Origin: a virus
DNA: 64,000 nucleotides
Strand: one strand, 5' to 3'
IMG/VR virus record: IMGVR_UViG_3300012582_000004
Coordinates: 124,001-188,000 of that record
The notes under the pieces are model-generated. The model did no database searches and was not told the DNA's origin. It worked only from the letters and a program-made list of their open reading frames with translations. This document shows, piece after piece, positions 46,190 through 54,844 of the stretch; the stretch's first letter is position 1; each line of letters opens with the position of its first letter. Made by a program: the position numbers and the translations under genes.

Positions 46190-46215
46190 TTTATACAAGA
46201 TCATGATATATATTA
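46190..46215. repeat. 26-base repeat, copy 2, in a divergent intergenic region
   Basis: Identical over 26 bases to 9637-9662 (core TACAAGATCATGATATATAT). It lies between the divergent 845-residue and 625-residue virion genes, 48 bases before the plus-strand ATG. Confidence 0.75.
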
Positions 46216-46231
46216 TAATATTAATTATATA

Positions 46232-46250
46232 ATTTAATATATAGAGAAAA
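46232..46250 (+). promoter_or_regulatory. Putative phage-type promoter of the 625-residue gene
   Basis: ATTTAATATATAGAGAAAA, 12 bases upstream of the ATG at 46263. The same TTTAATATATAGA string precedes the gene at 55278. Confidence 0.5.
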
Positions 46251-46262
46251 TAGGTTATTATA

Positions 46263-48140
46263 ATGTGTAATAATAGTTTAGTTAAACCTTTTAGTAAGTA
46301 TATTAAATTATATAAAGAAGATTTTGTTGCAATTGAAGGTTCAAATACTAAAAATAAATTGTCTTTATCGGATTTAAAAATACCGTATGAGCAGTATTTA
46401 TATACAGAAGTAATGCTTAAAGAAGATTCTTATCATCATGAAATTCCTTATGGAGCTTTGGGTGATGAAGTAACTATTTTAATTGTTAAAATTACATATG
46501 TTCCTGTAGTAAAAACATTAACTCCTGATCCAGAAGTTCCATATGTACAATATTTTTTTAGAAATAATGAAGAAGAAATAAGAAATATTGATAGTCTTTT
46601 GATTTTATCTGGAACTAAAGATAAGAAATTACCTAAAATATATTTAAACAATCCTAATAAGAAATATAGAGCTAAAGTTGAAATATTTACTGCTACACAA
46701 GAAGTTGTATTTGGTACTGGTGTAACATTTGTTCCTATTAATGAATCGGTATTTAGTATTCAGGATTTAGAATATACTAATATAGTTTCTGATGCGAATG
46801 GAGTATCTATAATAGTTCAAACTGATAGTAATACGCCATTAGCTAATATTGCAATTGATAGAATTTCTAATATTGAAATTAGTGGAAGGTTATTAATTAT
46901 AGATGATACAGCAATAGGTAAAATTAATTTATTTTTTATAAATGATTTTCATTGTTTACAAGCGTTTTCGTTAATTAACTGGGCTATTAAAGATCCTCAG
47001 AATAATATTATTACAATATCAACTGGTCCTGATTTAATTGCACCTGTTATTACTTATGCATCAACTTTTACAACCAGTATTTCATTATTGGATTATCCAG
47101 TTGGAACAAGTGGAACAGCAGGTTATTTGATTACTAAACAAAATTTAATTAATTTGTTTATTGATAATATAGAAGATAATAGAGATGGATTAGTATATGT
47201 TGATTCATCAAATGTTACTATTACGAAAGTAAATCAAAATTTAAAGAGAGAAAGTATTTCAGAAATAGGTAAATATAATTATACATTAGATGTTTTTGAT
47301 ACGGCTGGTAATTTAACATCGGATTCATTTATATTGAATATTACTGATAATAACCCACCACAAATCATTTTAAATACCTTGGGTTACGAATTATATCAAA
47401 ATAGTACATCTGGTACTGGTGGTACATCAGGATTTGTATTACAGCCACATATTTATTTAGAAGATTTTAGTTCTAATATTATAGATAAACAAGATTTAAT
47501 AGATTTGTTAATATCTATGGTACTTGATACTGCTGATGGTGTTATTACTGCAAACACTAATAATATTGAAATAACTATAACTGATTTCCAAGGGGTTACT
47601 ATTGTTAGTGAAATAGATTCACCTGGATATTATGATATTTACTTTCAAGCAGTAGATTTAAATAATAATGTTTCAACATCTTTATGGAAAGATATTGATA
47701 CTGAGTTATTAGATTTATCTAATGCACCATTCACTAATCTTTCAATTGAAATTAGAGCAAATCAACCACCAGTTGTTAATTTCTTTAGTACGATACCAAA
47801 TATTAGTTTAATGGCTCAAGGGGGTATAGTATCAAAATCTGTATTACAAAATCTATTAATTGATAATATTACTGATGATAGAGATGGTATTATCACATCT
47901 AATATATTGAATATCAGCTTATTTAAAACATATTTTTGGGATAGCACGGCTGGTACAGCGGGAGCTGGTACGGCTGGTGTTGTAGTTGTAGATGGTTTTA
48001 ATACATATGTTTTTGAGCCTATACCTGCTGTTGAGATGATTGCAACAACAACTGAGGGTATTTATATAGTAAAAGTTCTTGTAGTAGATAGTGATGGTGG
48101 ATTAGCATTAGAAGAAGTTTCTGTAAATATTCTCACTTAA
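46263..48140 (+). CDS. Virion surface protein with three Ig/cadherin-like repeats (625 aa)
   Basis: The N-terminal 260 residues are beta-rich. Three related domains of about 115 residues follow (starting near PVITYASTF, PQIILNTLG and PVVNFFSTI), each with DxxDGxI/V and a DxxGN/GG type strand, like DUF5011/HYR-type Ig-like domains. GTSGTAG, STSGTGGTSG and STAGTAGAGTAG inserts sit at different places in the three copies. Such domains decorate tails, fibres or capsids and bind carbohydrate. The role is inferred from structure type. Confidence 0.8.
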   Translation: MCNNSLVKPFSKYIKLYKEDFVAIEGSNTKNKLSLSDLKIPYEQYLYTEVMLKEDSYHHEIPYGALGDEVTILIVKITYVPVVKTLTPDPEVPYVQYFFRNNEEEIRNIDSLLILSGTKDKKLPKIYLNNPNKKYRAKVEIFTATQEVVFGTGVTFVPINESVFSIQDLEYTNIVSDANGVSIIVQTDSNTPLANIAIDRISNIEISGRLLIIDDTAIGKINLFFINDFHCLQAFSLINWAIKDPQNNIITISTGPDLIAPVITYASTFTTSISLLDYPVGTSGTAGYLITKQNLINLFIDNIEDNRDGLVYVDSSNVTITKVNQNLKRESISEIGKYNYTLDVFDTAGNLTSDSFILNITDNNPPQIILNTLGYELYQNSTSGTGGTSGFVLQPHIYLEDFSSNIIDKQDLIDLLISMVLDTADGVITANTNNIEITITDFQGVTIVSEIDSPGYYDIYFQAVDLNNNVSTSLWKDIDTELLDLSNAPFTNLSIEIRANQPPVVNFFSTIPNISLMAQGGIVSKSVLQNLLIDNITDDRDGIITSNILNISLFKTYFWDSTAGTAGAGTAGVVVVDGFNTYVFEPIPAVEMIATTTEGIYIVKVLVVDSDGGLALEEVSVNILT

Positions 48141-48144
48141 TTTC

Positions 48145-48175
48145 TTGTATTTTTGAATAATTTGGTTTATATTTG
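48145..48175 (+). promoter_or_regulatory. Bacteroidota-type promoter of the UVR-motif membrane protein
   Basis: TTG at 48145-48147, 20-base spacer, TATATTTG at 48168-48175, 19 bases before the ATG at 48195. Full match to the consensus. Confidence 0.7.
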
Positions 48176-48194
48176 TATATAAAATTGGAAAATT

Positions 48195-48605
48195 ATGTAT
48201 AAAGATAGAACCCAATTACTTAAAGAAATTGAAAAATTACAAGAAGAAAGACATTCATTAAGGCTTAAAGAAGCTCAAATTTACAGAATTTTAGCTATAG
48301 TTATTGGTGTTGTTACTGCTGGTTTAATATTCAATTCTTTTATAGGAGTAACAACGAATCAGATATATGTTTCTATTTTTTTAAACATAGTTTCATGTTT
48401 CTATATAATCAGAGAATTAGTAAAGAAAAATACAAAAGTTAGTATAAATGATAGTTCACCTATTAATGTTTTCGAAAAAGGTGAGAAATTATATACTTTA
48501 TCTGAAGGTAGATTAAACGAACTATTATCTATTTGTGTAGAGAAAGAAAACTATGAAATAGCCTCAAAAGTGAGGGATGAATTAAAAAAGTTTAAAAATA
48601 ATTGA
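48195..48605 (+). CDS. Membrane protein with coiled coil and UVR-like motif (136 aa)
   Basis: An N-terminal coiled coil (TQLLKEIEKLQEERHSL), two hydrophobic segments near residues 30-50 and 55-75, and a C-terminal helical pair at 105-135 (LNELLSICVEKENYEIASKVRDEL) matching the UVR motif of UvrB, UvrC and ClpC-family adaptors. UVR motifs mediate protein pairing. Here the motif is tethered to the membrane, so it may recruit a UVR-binding host protein (UvrA/B/C or a Clp/McsA-type partner). The partner is unknown. Confidence 0.65.
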   Translation: MYKDRTQLLKEIEKLQEERHSLRLKEAQIYRILAIVIGVVTAGLIFNSFIGVTTNQIYVSIFLNIVSCFYIIRELVKKNTKVSINDSSPINVFEKGEKLYTLSEGRLNELLSICVEKENYEIASKVRDELKKFKNN

Positions 48606-48631
48606 AATTCTAATATAAATTATTATATTTG
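48602..48631 (+). promoter_or_regulatory. Bacteroidota-type promoter, near-leaderless gene at 48636
   Basis: TTG at 48602-48604, 19-base spacer, TATATTTG at 48624-48631, then four bases before the ATG at 48636. The predicted transcript is leaderless. The same four-base spacing occurs at 39142/39147. Confidence 0.65.
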
Positions 48632-48635
48632 TAAT

Positions 48636-48980
48636 ATGCTTGATGTAAAAGGAGAAAATTTATTCAGATTTTTAAGGAAAACTGTACTTAATGGTTTATA
48701 TTGTAAATCAATTGAGAGTGGTGATGATATTCAATATACCGATGCGGAACTTAATCGTATTATGGGATATATTAGTGTATTGCAACCGCAGGATAAAGTT
48801 CTTCTTTTAAATGTTATGAAGAAAAGCAAATTTCCTGATGATTTTTTAGGTTTGTTTGAGGAAGAAATGAAATTTATAAAAAAGAATTATAAAAATGATA
48901 AATGGGATTTCTTTACTAAAAAAGGCTTCAAAGACGAAATTAAGAAGGTTTTCAAAGTTGAAGAAACTGAACAAGGTTAA
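48636..48980 (+). CDS. Unknown helical protein (114 aa)
   Basis: 114 residues (MLDVKGENLFRFLRKTVLNG), soluble, helical, lysine-rich C-terminus (KKGFKDEIKKVFKVEE). No family recognised. First gene of a small-gene run with its own host-type promoter, so probably early. Confidence 0.65.
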   Translation: MLDVKGENLFRFLRKTVLNGLYCKSIESGDDIQYTDAELNRIMGYISVLQPQDKVLLLNVMKKSKFPDDFLGLFEEEMKFIKKNYKNDKWDFFTKKGFKDEIKKVFKVEETEQG

Positions 48981-48982
48981 AT

Positions 48983-49213
48983 ATGATGTTTGCGATAGGA
49001 GATAAAGTAAAATGTAATTCGTCTGATATTCATACAATATTACGTATTGGTGCTGAAGAAATTCTTATTGTTAGAAAATCTACTTATGATATAGAAACAA
49101 ATAAATTTTACTTAAAATTCGAAGATAAGGATTTTTTTTATGGAATATCTGAAGATTGTTTTACCTTAGTTACAAATAGAAAAAATAGAATAGAAAATCT
49201 TTTTAGTGAATAA
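48983..49213 (+). CDS. Small SH3-like protein (76 aa)
   Basis: Begins MMFAIGDKVKCNSSDIHTIL and continues as a small beta barrel (ILIVRKSTYDIE, KFYLKFEDKDFFYGI), like KOW or SH3 modules; the second ATG at 48986 is equally possible. It lies two bases after the previous stop. Function unknown. Confidence 0.65.
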   Translation: MMFAIGDKVKCNSSDIHTILRIGAEEILIVRKSTYDIETNKFYLKFEDKDFFYGISEDCFTLVTNRKNRIENLFSE

Positions 49214-49241
49214 ACTTTTTATATTTTTATACTATAATGGT

Positions 49242-49592
49242 ATGAAAATTAGAGTATTTTCCGATATTATCGGAACATCCATTTTTATTAATAATAAATT
49301 AGCCGAACATGATATATTAGTAAAGTCTGTGTGGGTTTTATTGATATTGGTTAAATATGGTATTATTCCACATGATACAGACTCGGTATCAAAATTAATA
49401 CATAAATATGGTGATTTTAGTAAAATTCCGAGTATTCATGAGTTTATAACAAATGATATGGTGAATGATGATAAATTCAAGTTTAATATTGATATTAAAT
49501 CTATTAAAATAAATATTGATAAAAAACATCCTAAACTTTTTTCTACTCTACAAAAATATTTAATCAAAAAGCACAATATAGATTTTCAATAA
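49242..49592 (+). CDS. Unknown small protein (116 aa)
   Basis: From the ATG at 49242 (MKIRVFSDIIGTSIFINNK); a GTG at 49206 would add 12 hydrophobic residues and overlap the upstream gene. Alpha/beta with a lysine-rich end (KKHPKLFSTLQKYLIKKH). No recognised family. Last of the small-gene run before the next virion block. Confidence 0.55.
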   Translation: MKIRVFSDIIGTSIFINNKLAEHDILVKSVWVLLILVKYGIIPHDTDSVSKLIHKYGDFSKIPSIHEFITNDMVNDDKFKFNIDIKSIKINIDKKHPKLFSTLQKYLIKKHNIDFQ

Positions 49593-49608
49593 AAATATAT
49601 AACGTAAA
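49593..49608 (+). promoter_or_regulatory. Putative phage-type promoter of the 179-residue virion gene
   Basis: AAATATATAACGTAAA, 16 bases upstream of the ATG at 49625. The TATATAACG string matches the element before the 2458-residue gene (minus strand, 23071). Confidence 0.4.
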
Positions 49609-49624
49609 TGAGATTAAAGTTGAA

Positions 49625-50164
49625 ATGGCTAATTATAGCAAATTAAATTTTTGTGTTCCCGCAGGAGATTCGACATCTCTTAGAATTAGAGATTCTAAAG
49701 GTAATATTAAATATACTATTTATAATAGTAATGAGACATTATTTTTTAATAATAATAATTTGATTGTTATTAGAACTGAAGGTGATGCAACTGATATTAT
49801 GTTAGATTTCTCATCTAAACCAGAAGCTATACAGTCGTTGGCTATATTAAATACAGAATATAGTAAAATAAAAAAAAATTATGAAGATAAGAAAATATCG
49901 ACAATAATAGAAAATATTGGTGAAGGTATAACACCTGACATAAAAGAAATTATTTTTAGTAGTGAATCAGGTGCAAATCCTATTACAAATGGACAGACAG
50001 TTTTTAATATTCCGAATTCTGTAGCAATAGATTCTGTTATATTTAATGGTATTGTAATAAATGACTATTCTTTTAATATTATTGATAAAAACATCACATT
50101 GGATGTTGTTAATATTGGATATGATATTGAAGATACCGATGAAATCTTTATAAAATATTATTAA
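49625..50164 (+). CDS. Small virion protein with shared C-terminal module (179 aa)
   Basis: The N-terminal 85 residues (MANYSKLNFCVPAGDSTSLR) are beta-rich. After a helical linker, the last 45 residues (VIFNGIVINDYSFN, ending EDTDEIFIKYY) match in pattern the end of the 40935-41894 fibre protein (INGVKLKKQDYYF, ending VDDYVEIKYLS). That points to a shared capping or trimerisation module. Probably a fibre or decoration protein, in a plus-strand virion run. Confidence 0.7.
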   Translation: MANYSKLNFCVPAGDSTSLRIRDSKGNIKYTIYNSNETLFFNNNNLIVIRTEGDATDIMLDFSSKPEAIQSLAILNTEYSKIKKNYEDKKISTIIENIGEGITPDIKEIIFSSESGANPITNGQTVFNIPNSVAIDSVIFNGIVINDYSFNIIDKNITLDVVNIGYDIEDTDEIFIKYY

Positions 50165-50194
50165 ATTGTTTATTTTTATTTCTATTTTACTTGA

Positions 50195-50210
50195 TTAATA
50201 TATACACTAT
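50195..50210 (+). promoter_or_regulatory. Putative phage-type promoter of the 548-residue fibre gene
   Basis: ATTAATATATACACTA, 20 bases before the ATG at 50231; TAATATATA core. Confidence 0.45.
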
Positions 50211-50230
50211 ATTAAAAATTTAGATAGAAT

Positions 50231-51877
50231 ATGTCAAAATTAATAAAAAGAAAACAGATAGATTTAAAATTAAAAGCTGCACCCGATGGTTCTTATGGGT
50301 TTTCGTCTAATATACCAAATGTTTTACAAGGAGATGATTTAGAATCTGCTATTGATAAAATTGTTTCGGTATTAGATAAATTATCACCTGTAATGCCACC
50401 ATTATTAAATCAGCTTACATTATCAATATCTGTTGCTGGTGGTACTACAACACCAACTACTGGGTTATTAACATCTGATGGAACTACTAAAACGAATGTT
50501 CATAAATTTGTTAACAATTCAACTTTAACATGGACTACAACAGGAATATTTAATAGTGTTTCAACAAGAAATGGACATTTTAGAAATGGTGATTCAACTA
50601 CAGCTAAATTAAGAATTACACATTTATATAATTCAATAGTTAAACAAGCAACTATTAGCAATATTGATACTATTGCTATAGATGGTACTTCCTCAGCATC
50701 CGATAATATTAATTATAATGTCAGAGTTGATATTATAGAAAAAAAAGATTATTATTCTGATGATGTTTCTTCAGCAACTAAATCTAATTTTTATAAATCA
50801 ATTAAAGGTGCTATACTTGCTACAATGGCTACAACACAAAATGATTCCGATATTTTAGAAAGAACAATTATGATTGAGTATTCAGAAAATGGATCATTTT
50901 CTGATACTATTTATTTAACAGGAACTTATAGAATTGAAAGTGCATCAACACCAACAGCATCTATTAATTCTGTTACTATTCCCTCTATGTCAGGACAAAA
51001 AGTTTCTGGTGTTCCTACATTAAATAATGGACAAATTATTTCAATTAGTGCTAATATTAGTAATGGTATTAAATATTATTATCCATCTATTATAGCTTCT
51101 TCAACTGTAACATCGGCTAGTACATTAAGTGTTACAATATCAGGTAGTCAAACACCAAATAGTACATATAATTATGTAAGAAATCATACAATATCTGGTT
51201 CTGTGACTGTGGAATCTATTACATCATCTGTAACTCCAAATGATATTTTTGGTAGTGGTTCAGCAATACTATCTACGGATACAAGTAAGCGTATTGATAC
51301 TGTAGGTGTTGCTAAAATAACTACTGACACATCTATCAGAAAATTATCACCTGTGACAGGTGGTCAATATGAAACTATTTCGGGTACTTATGGGTTAGTT
51401 CAACATGATAATACATTAAATTCTGTATCTGATGCTTATTCATATCAATTACAAGTTTATGGTAATAATTATAGATACCCATCGGGAAATTTTACAGCAT
51501 TTGGTGGACCAAATTATACATCATTAACACAAAATTCATGGAGATACTCAGATTTTTCGGTAACTTCTATTTCAAATAAAACAAATATAGATTTAACAAT
51601 AGTAGGTGCAACAGGTATTACTGTAAATCCTTATGGTACTGCTAATTTTAGATTGTATGTTAAAATTGAGGGTGTGACAGGCTGGTTGGATGCTAATGCT
51701 GCATGGGCAGCAGGAACGCCTATTAGTGATGGTGATGCGTCTGTTGATGTTGGAAACTCTACATCTGCTACAGTGAGACGTATTACATTTGGTGCTAACC
51801 GTACAGGTAATATTAGTGTGAGAGTTGGAATTAATAGTGGTTCGGCAATTACATTTAGTGGAATAACAATAGCGTAA
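50231..51877 (+). CDS. Fibre-like virion protein (548 aa)
   Basis: The N-terminus (MSKLIKRKQIDLKLKAAPDG, then a helical DDLESAIDKIVSVLDKLSP) looks like a virion-anchoring segment, as in T4-like fibre and whisker proteins. The remainder is Ser/Thr/Asn/Ile-rich beta structure with at least two repeated Ig-like units, ending NISVRVGINSGSAITFSG. A tail or neck fibre is likely. It is followed 17 bases later by another virion gene of similar composition. Confidence 0.78.
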   Translation: MSKLIKRKQIDLKLKAAPDGSYGFSSNIPNVLQGDDLESAIDKIVSVLDKLSPVMPPLLNQLTLSISVAGGTTTPTTGLLTSDGTTKTNVHKFVNNSTLTWTTTGIFNSVSTRNGHFRNGDSTTAKLRITHLYNSIVKQATISNIDTIAIDGTSSASDNINYNVRVDIIEKKDYYSDDVSSATKSNFYKSIKGAILATMATTQNDSDILERTIMIEYSENGSFSDTIYLTGTYRIESASTPTASINSVTIPSMSGQKVSGVPTLNNGQIISISANISNGIKYYYPSIIASSTVTSASTLSVTISGSQTPNSTYNYVRNHTISGSVTVESITSSVTPNDIFGSGSAILSTDTSKRIDTVGVAKITTDTSIRKLSPVTGGQYETISGTYGLVQHDNTLNSVSDAYSYQLQVYGNNYRYPSGNFTAFGGPNYTSLTQNSWRYSDFSVTSISNKTNIDLTIVGATGITVNPYGTANFRLYVKIEGVTGWLDANAAWAAGTPISDGDASVDVGNSTSATVRRITFGANRTGNISVRVGINSGSAITFSGITIA

Positions 51878-51894
51878 AAAATAAAATATTAAAA

Positions 51895-53262
51895 ATGGCA
51901 TTAAATGTAAACCAAATAGCAGACATATTATTTAAAAAAATAGCCGCTGGTAAAGCAACTACTGAATTTGGTAGATTTTATGGTAATGGTGAAGAACCAT
52001 ATTCAGGAAGATCTTTTGTTGATTTAAGTCAAATATGGGTTGAATCAAATTTAATTCCTTCTGTAGCTTCTGAAGTTGCAAATATTGTAGTTAAAATTAA
52101 TAATATACAATTAACAAATATACCAGGTTCATCATCGTTTACACATGCATCATTGAAGAATGTCATACCATTCAATTATGGTGATGGTTTATCATATACT
52201 TATACACTTAAAAGAAATGATGGTGCAACTGTTATACCACCAGGTGTCAATGATTGGTATTTGGATACAGAAACAGGTGTTCTTACATTCTTTTTTGGTG
52301 ATACTGCTACACCTGGCTTACCAGGTACATTACCAACAGGTGTATCAACGGTATCAGGTCCATATATAACATGTTATAAATATGTTGGTAAAACTGCATT
52401 AGATACTGGTTTGTCTGGTGGGAGCGGTTCGGCTAATATTTCAATGGGTGAATGGCAAAATTCAGTTTATAGTTTAATTACATCATTACCTGGTTCTTCT
52501 GTTAATGGTGATAGATATATTTGGAATTCTACATCTGGAACTAATGCTAATATAATAAATCCTTCAACAGAAGTTGTAACATTAGGAACTATAAATCCTT
52601 ATGATATTATTGATTGGTATGCAACTTCGAGTGGTACGGCAGGATGGGTAAATATACCTGCCACAACTGGAATGTTTACATCAATTGATAGTTTATCTAA
52701 TGCGATTTATTTTTATAATACCACAAATAAATGGTCTAAATATGAAGGTGAAAAAACATATCCAACGGAATTAGTTTTAATAGCACAAGATACATTTACA
52801 CAAGAAGTGGATAATTATGATCATGTAATTTCTGATACAACTGTAGTTCAAGAAGGAACACCTGATAGTGATTATAATTTGAGTATTAATGGTATTAAAA
52901 CAACTGATAATAGCTTTGATATTCGACCTTTAATAAATAGAGCACTATCTTACAGTTCATCTACTATTGTTGATATTACTTTTTCTTCTATAGGTTCAGC
53001 ATCATTAGGTGATCCAATTAGAATTTTAACTTCAACTGAAATTATATGGAGAGTCGTTAAAGCTATAAACACAAATACTATAACATTTACAGGAACACCA
53101 ATTTTAAGTATAACTGGAGCACAAGTATATTCTAAAGATACTGTTAGTTTATACCCACACACAGGTGATTATATTTTAGTGAAATATAACTTAGGTTTTG
53201 ATATTGAAAGTGGTTTAGATCCTGATAATTTATCATTAACATATGTAAGACCAATAGTATAA
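51895..53262 (+). CDS. Fibre-like virion protein (455 aa)
   Basis: The N-terminal 170 residues (MALNVNQIADILFKKIAAGK onwards) contain an insertion-rich beta domain including GLPGTLPTGVST. The middle has SSVNGDRYIWNSTSGTNAN, similar to fibre sequences that carry GTxGT inserts. The C-terminal 120 residues are beta-rich. Probably a distal fibre or its partner. It ends three bases before the stop of the convergent pckA, with no terminator visible between them. Confidence 0.75.
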   Translation: MALNVNQIADILFKKIAAGKATTEFGRFYGNGEEPYSGRSFVDLSQIWVESNLIPSVASEVANIVVKINNIQLTNIPGSSSFTHASLKNVIPFNYGDGLSYTYTLKRNDGATVIPPGVNDWYLDTETGVLTFFFGDTATPGLPGTLPTGVSTVSGPYITCYKYVGKTALDTGLSGGSGSANISMGEWQNSVYSLITSLPGSSVNGDRYIWNSTSGTNANIINPSTEVVTLGTINPYDIIDWYATSSGTAGWVNIPATTGMFTSIDSLSNAIYFYNTTNKWSKYEGEKTYPTELVLIAQDTFTQEVDNYDHVISDTTVVQEGTPDSDYNLSINGIKTTDNSFDIRPLINRALSYSSSTIVDITFSSIGSASLGDPIRILTSTEIIWRVVKAINTNTITFTGTPILSITGAQVYSKDTVSLYPHTGDYILVKYNLGFDIESGLDPDNLSLTYVRPIV

Positions 53263-53264
53263 TA

Positions 53265-54839
53265 TTATATCTTAGGTTCAGCGGATAATATATCTTCTGA
53301 TGTATTTTCTCTATATTGATTAAAATTATTTATAAATGATGTAGCTAATTTAGCTAATTGTTCATTATATTCATTTTCACTACTCCATAAATATTTTTGA
53401 TTTAATACTTTAAATGGGACATCCTCACATGATGTTGGATAGCTTAAATTAAATATTGGTAAATTATCAAATTCTATATTATCAAAATCACCATTCAGTG
53501 CAGCGTTAATTAATAATCTTGTATACTTTAATTCAATTCTATTACCAATACCGTATCCACCACCTATCCATCCAGTATTTACTAACCAAACGTTTACTTT
53601 ATGTTCGTGAATTTTTTTACCAAACATTTCGGCATATTTCGATGGGTGTAATGGTAAAAATGCTTTACCAAAACATGCAGAAAATGTTAATTGTGGTTCG
53701 GTAATATTCATCTCAGTACCCGCAACTTTTGATGTATATCCTGAAATAAAATGATACATTGCTTGTTCTGTAGTTAATTTTGAAATTGGTGGTAATACAC
53801 CAGTTGCATCACAAGTCAAAAAGAAAATGTTATTAGGTATATTTCCAATAGATGGTGATATAGCATTATCAATAAATGATAAAGGGTATGATACTCTTGT
53901 ATTTTCTGTTATTGATACATCTGAGAAATTAACTTTATTTGAATTTTCAAAGAATTTAATATTCTCTAATATAGATCCATATTTAATTGCTTTGAATACC
54001 GCTGGTTCTTTTTCTTCGGATAAATTTGCTGTTTTAGCATAACAACCACCTTCAAAGTTAAAAACACTTTTATCTGACCAACCATGTTCATCATCACCAA
54101 TGAGTTTTCTATTTGGAACATTTGAAATTGTAGATTTTCCCGTCCCAGAAAGCCCGTAATATAAAGCAGTATCACCACTCTCCCCAATATTAGCTGAACA
54201 GTGCATGGGTAATACATTGTGTTCATTTGGTAGTATGTAATTTAAAATAGTAAATATACCTTTTTTAATTTCTCCTGTATAACCACTACCACCAATTAAT
54301 AATATTTTTTTACTAAAATTGATGATGGTGAAATTATGCTGTCTTGTACCATCTTTCAGTGGGTTTGCTTTGAATGATGGTACGCATAATATTATCCAAT
54401 CATGTTTAAATGTCTTCAATTCATCTTCGGTAGGCCTTAAAAACATATTGTAAGCAAAAAGATTTGACCAAGGTTTCTCAGTAATTACTTTAATATTAAG
54501 TTTATATTTTTCATCAGCACATACATAGCTATCTCTAATATAAATTTCTTTATGTTTAAGATAGCTAATCATTTTGTTGTAAATTTTGTTGAAGTTATCG
54601 GCTTCAAATTTATTATTTACATCACCCCACCATATAGTATCTTTTGTAATATCATCATAAACAACATATTTATCTTTTGGTGAGCGGCCAGTAAATTCAC
54701 CAGTATCTATTGCTAAACTATCAGTAGAAGTTATAACACCTTCTCCAATACTAACAGTTTTATCAATTAGTTTGGATGGTGATAAATTATAATAAATTTT
54801 GGAATTATTAAGTCCTATGCTTTTTATAAAATTTTTCAT
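53265..54839 (-). CDS. pckA: ATP-dependent phosphoenolpyruvate carboxykinase
   Basis: 524 residues, full length for the bacterial ATP-PEPCK family. Substrate Arg motif TGRSPKDKYVV at 50-60; GGSGYTGEIKKG at 183-194 with the metal-binding lysine; MHCSAN at 212-217 with His213; kinase P-loop GLSGTGKS at 229-236; metal/nucleotide motif GDDEHGW at 248-254; ENTRVSYP with Arg315; and NTGWIGGGYG at 421-430. It converts oxaloacetate plus ATP to PEP, CO2 and ADP, or the reverse. The only substitution noticed in a conserved segment is Asn where many homologues have Lys (GIGNR). Nothing suggests decay, so I infer an active auxiliary metabolic gene. It sits between fibre genes, behind a small unknown gene. 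Confidence 0.95.
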   Translation of the reverse strand: MKNFIKSIGLNNSKIYYNLSPSKLIDKTVSIGEGVITSTDSLAIDTGEFTGRSPKDKYVVYDDITKDTIWWGDVNNKFEADNFNKIYNKMISYLKHKEIYIRDSYVCADEKYKLNIKVITEKPWSNLFAYNMFLRPTEDELKTFKHDWIILCVPSFKANPLKDGTRQHNFTIINFSKKILLIGGSGYTGEIKKGIFTILNYILPNEHNVLPMHCSANIGESGDTALYYGLSGTGKSTISNVPNRKLIGDDEHGWSDKSVFNFEGGCYAKTANLSEEKEPAVFKAIKYGSILENIKFFENSNKVNFSDVSITENTRVSYPLSFIDNAISPSIGNIPNNIFFLTCDATGVLPPISKLTTEQAMYHFISGYTSKVAGTEMNITEPQLTFSACFGKAFLPLHPSKYAEMFGKKIHEHKVNVWLVNTGWIGGGYGIGNRIELKYTRLLINAALNGDFDNIEFDNLPIFNLSYPTSCEDVPFKVLNQKYLWSSENEYNEQLAKLATSFINNFNQYRENTSEDILSAEPKI

Positions 54840-54844
54840 ATTGT

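Noticed and set aside
46263-53262. Diversity-generating retroelement targeting the fibre genes
   Set aside because: GTxGT inserts use varied codons without a template repeat, and no reverse transcriptase is present in the window.
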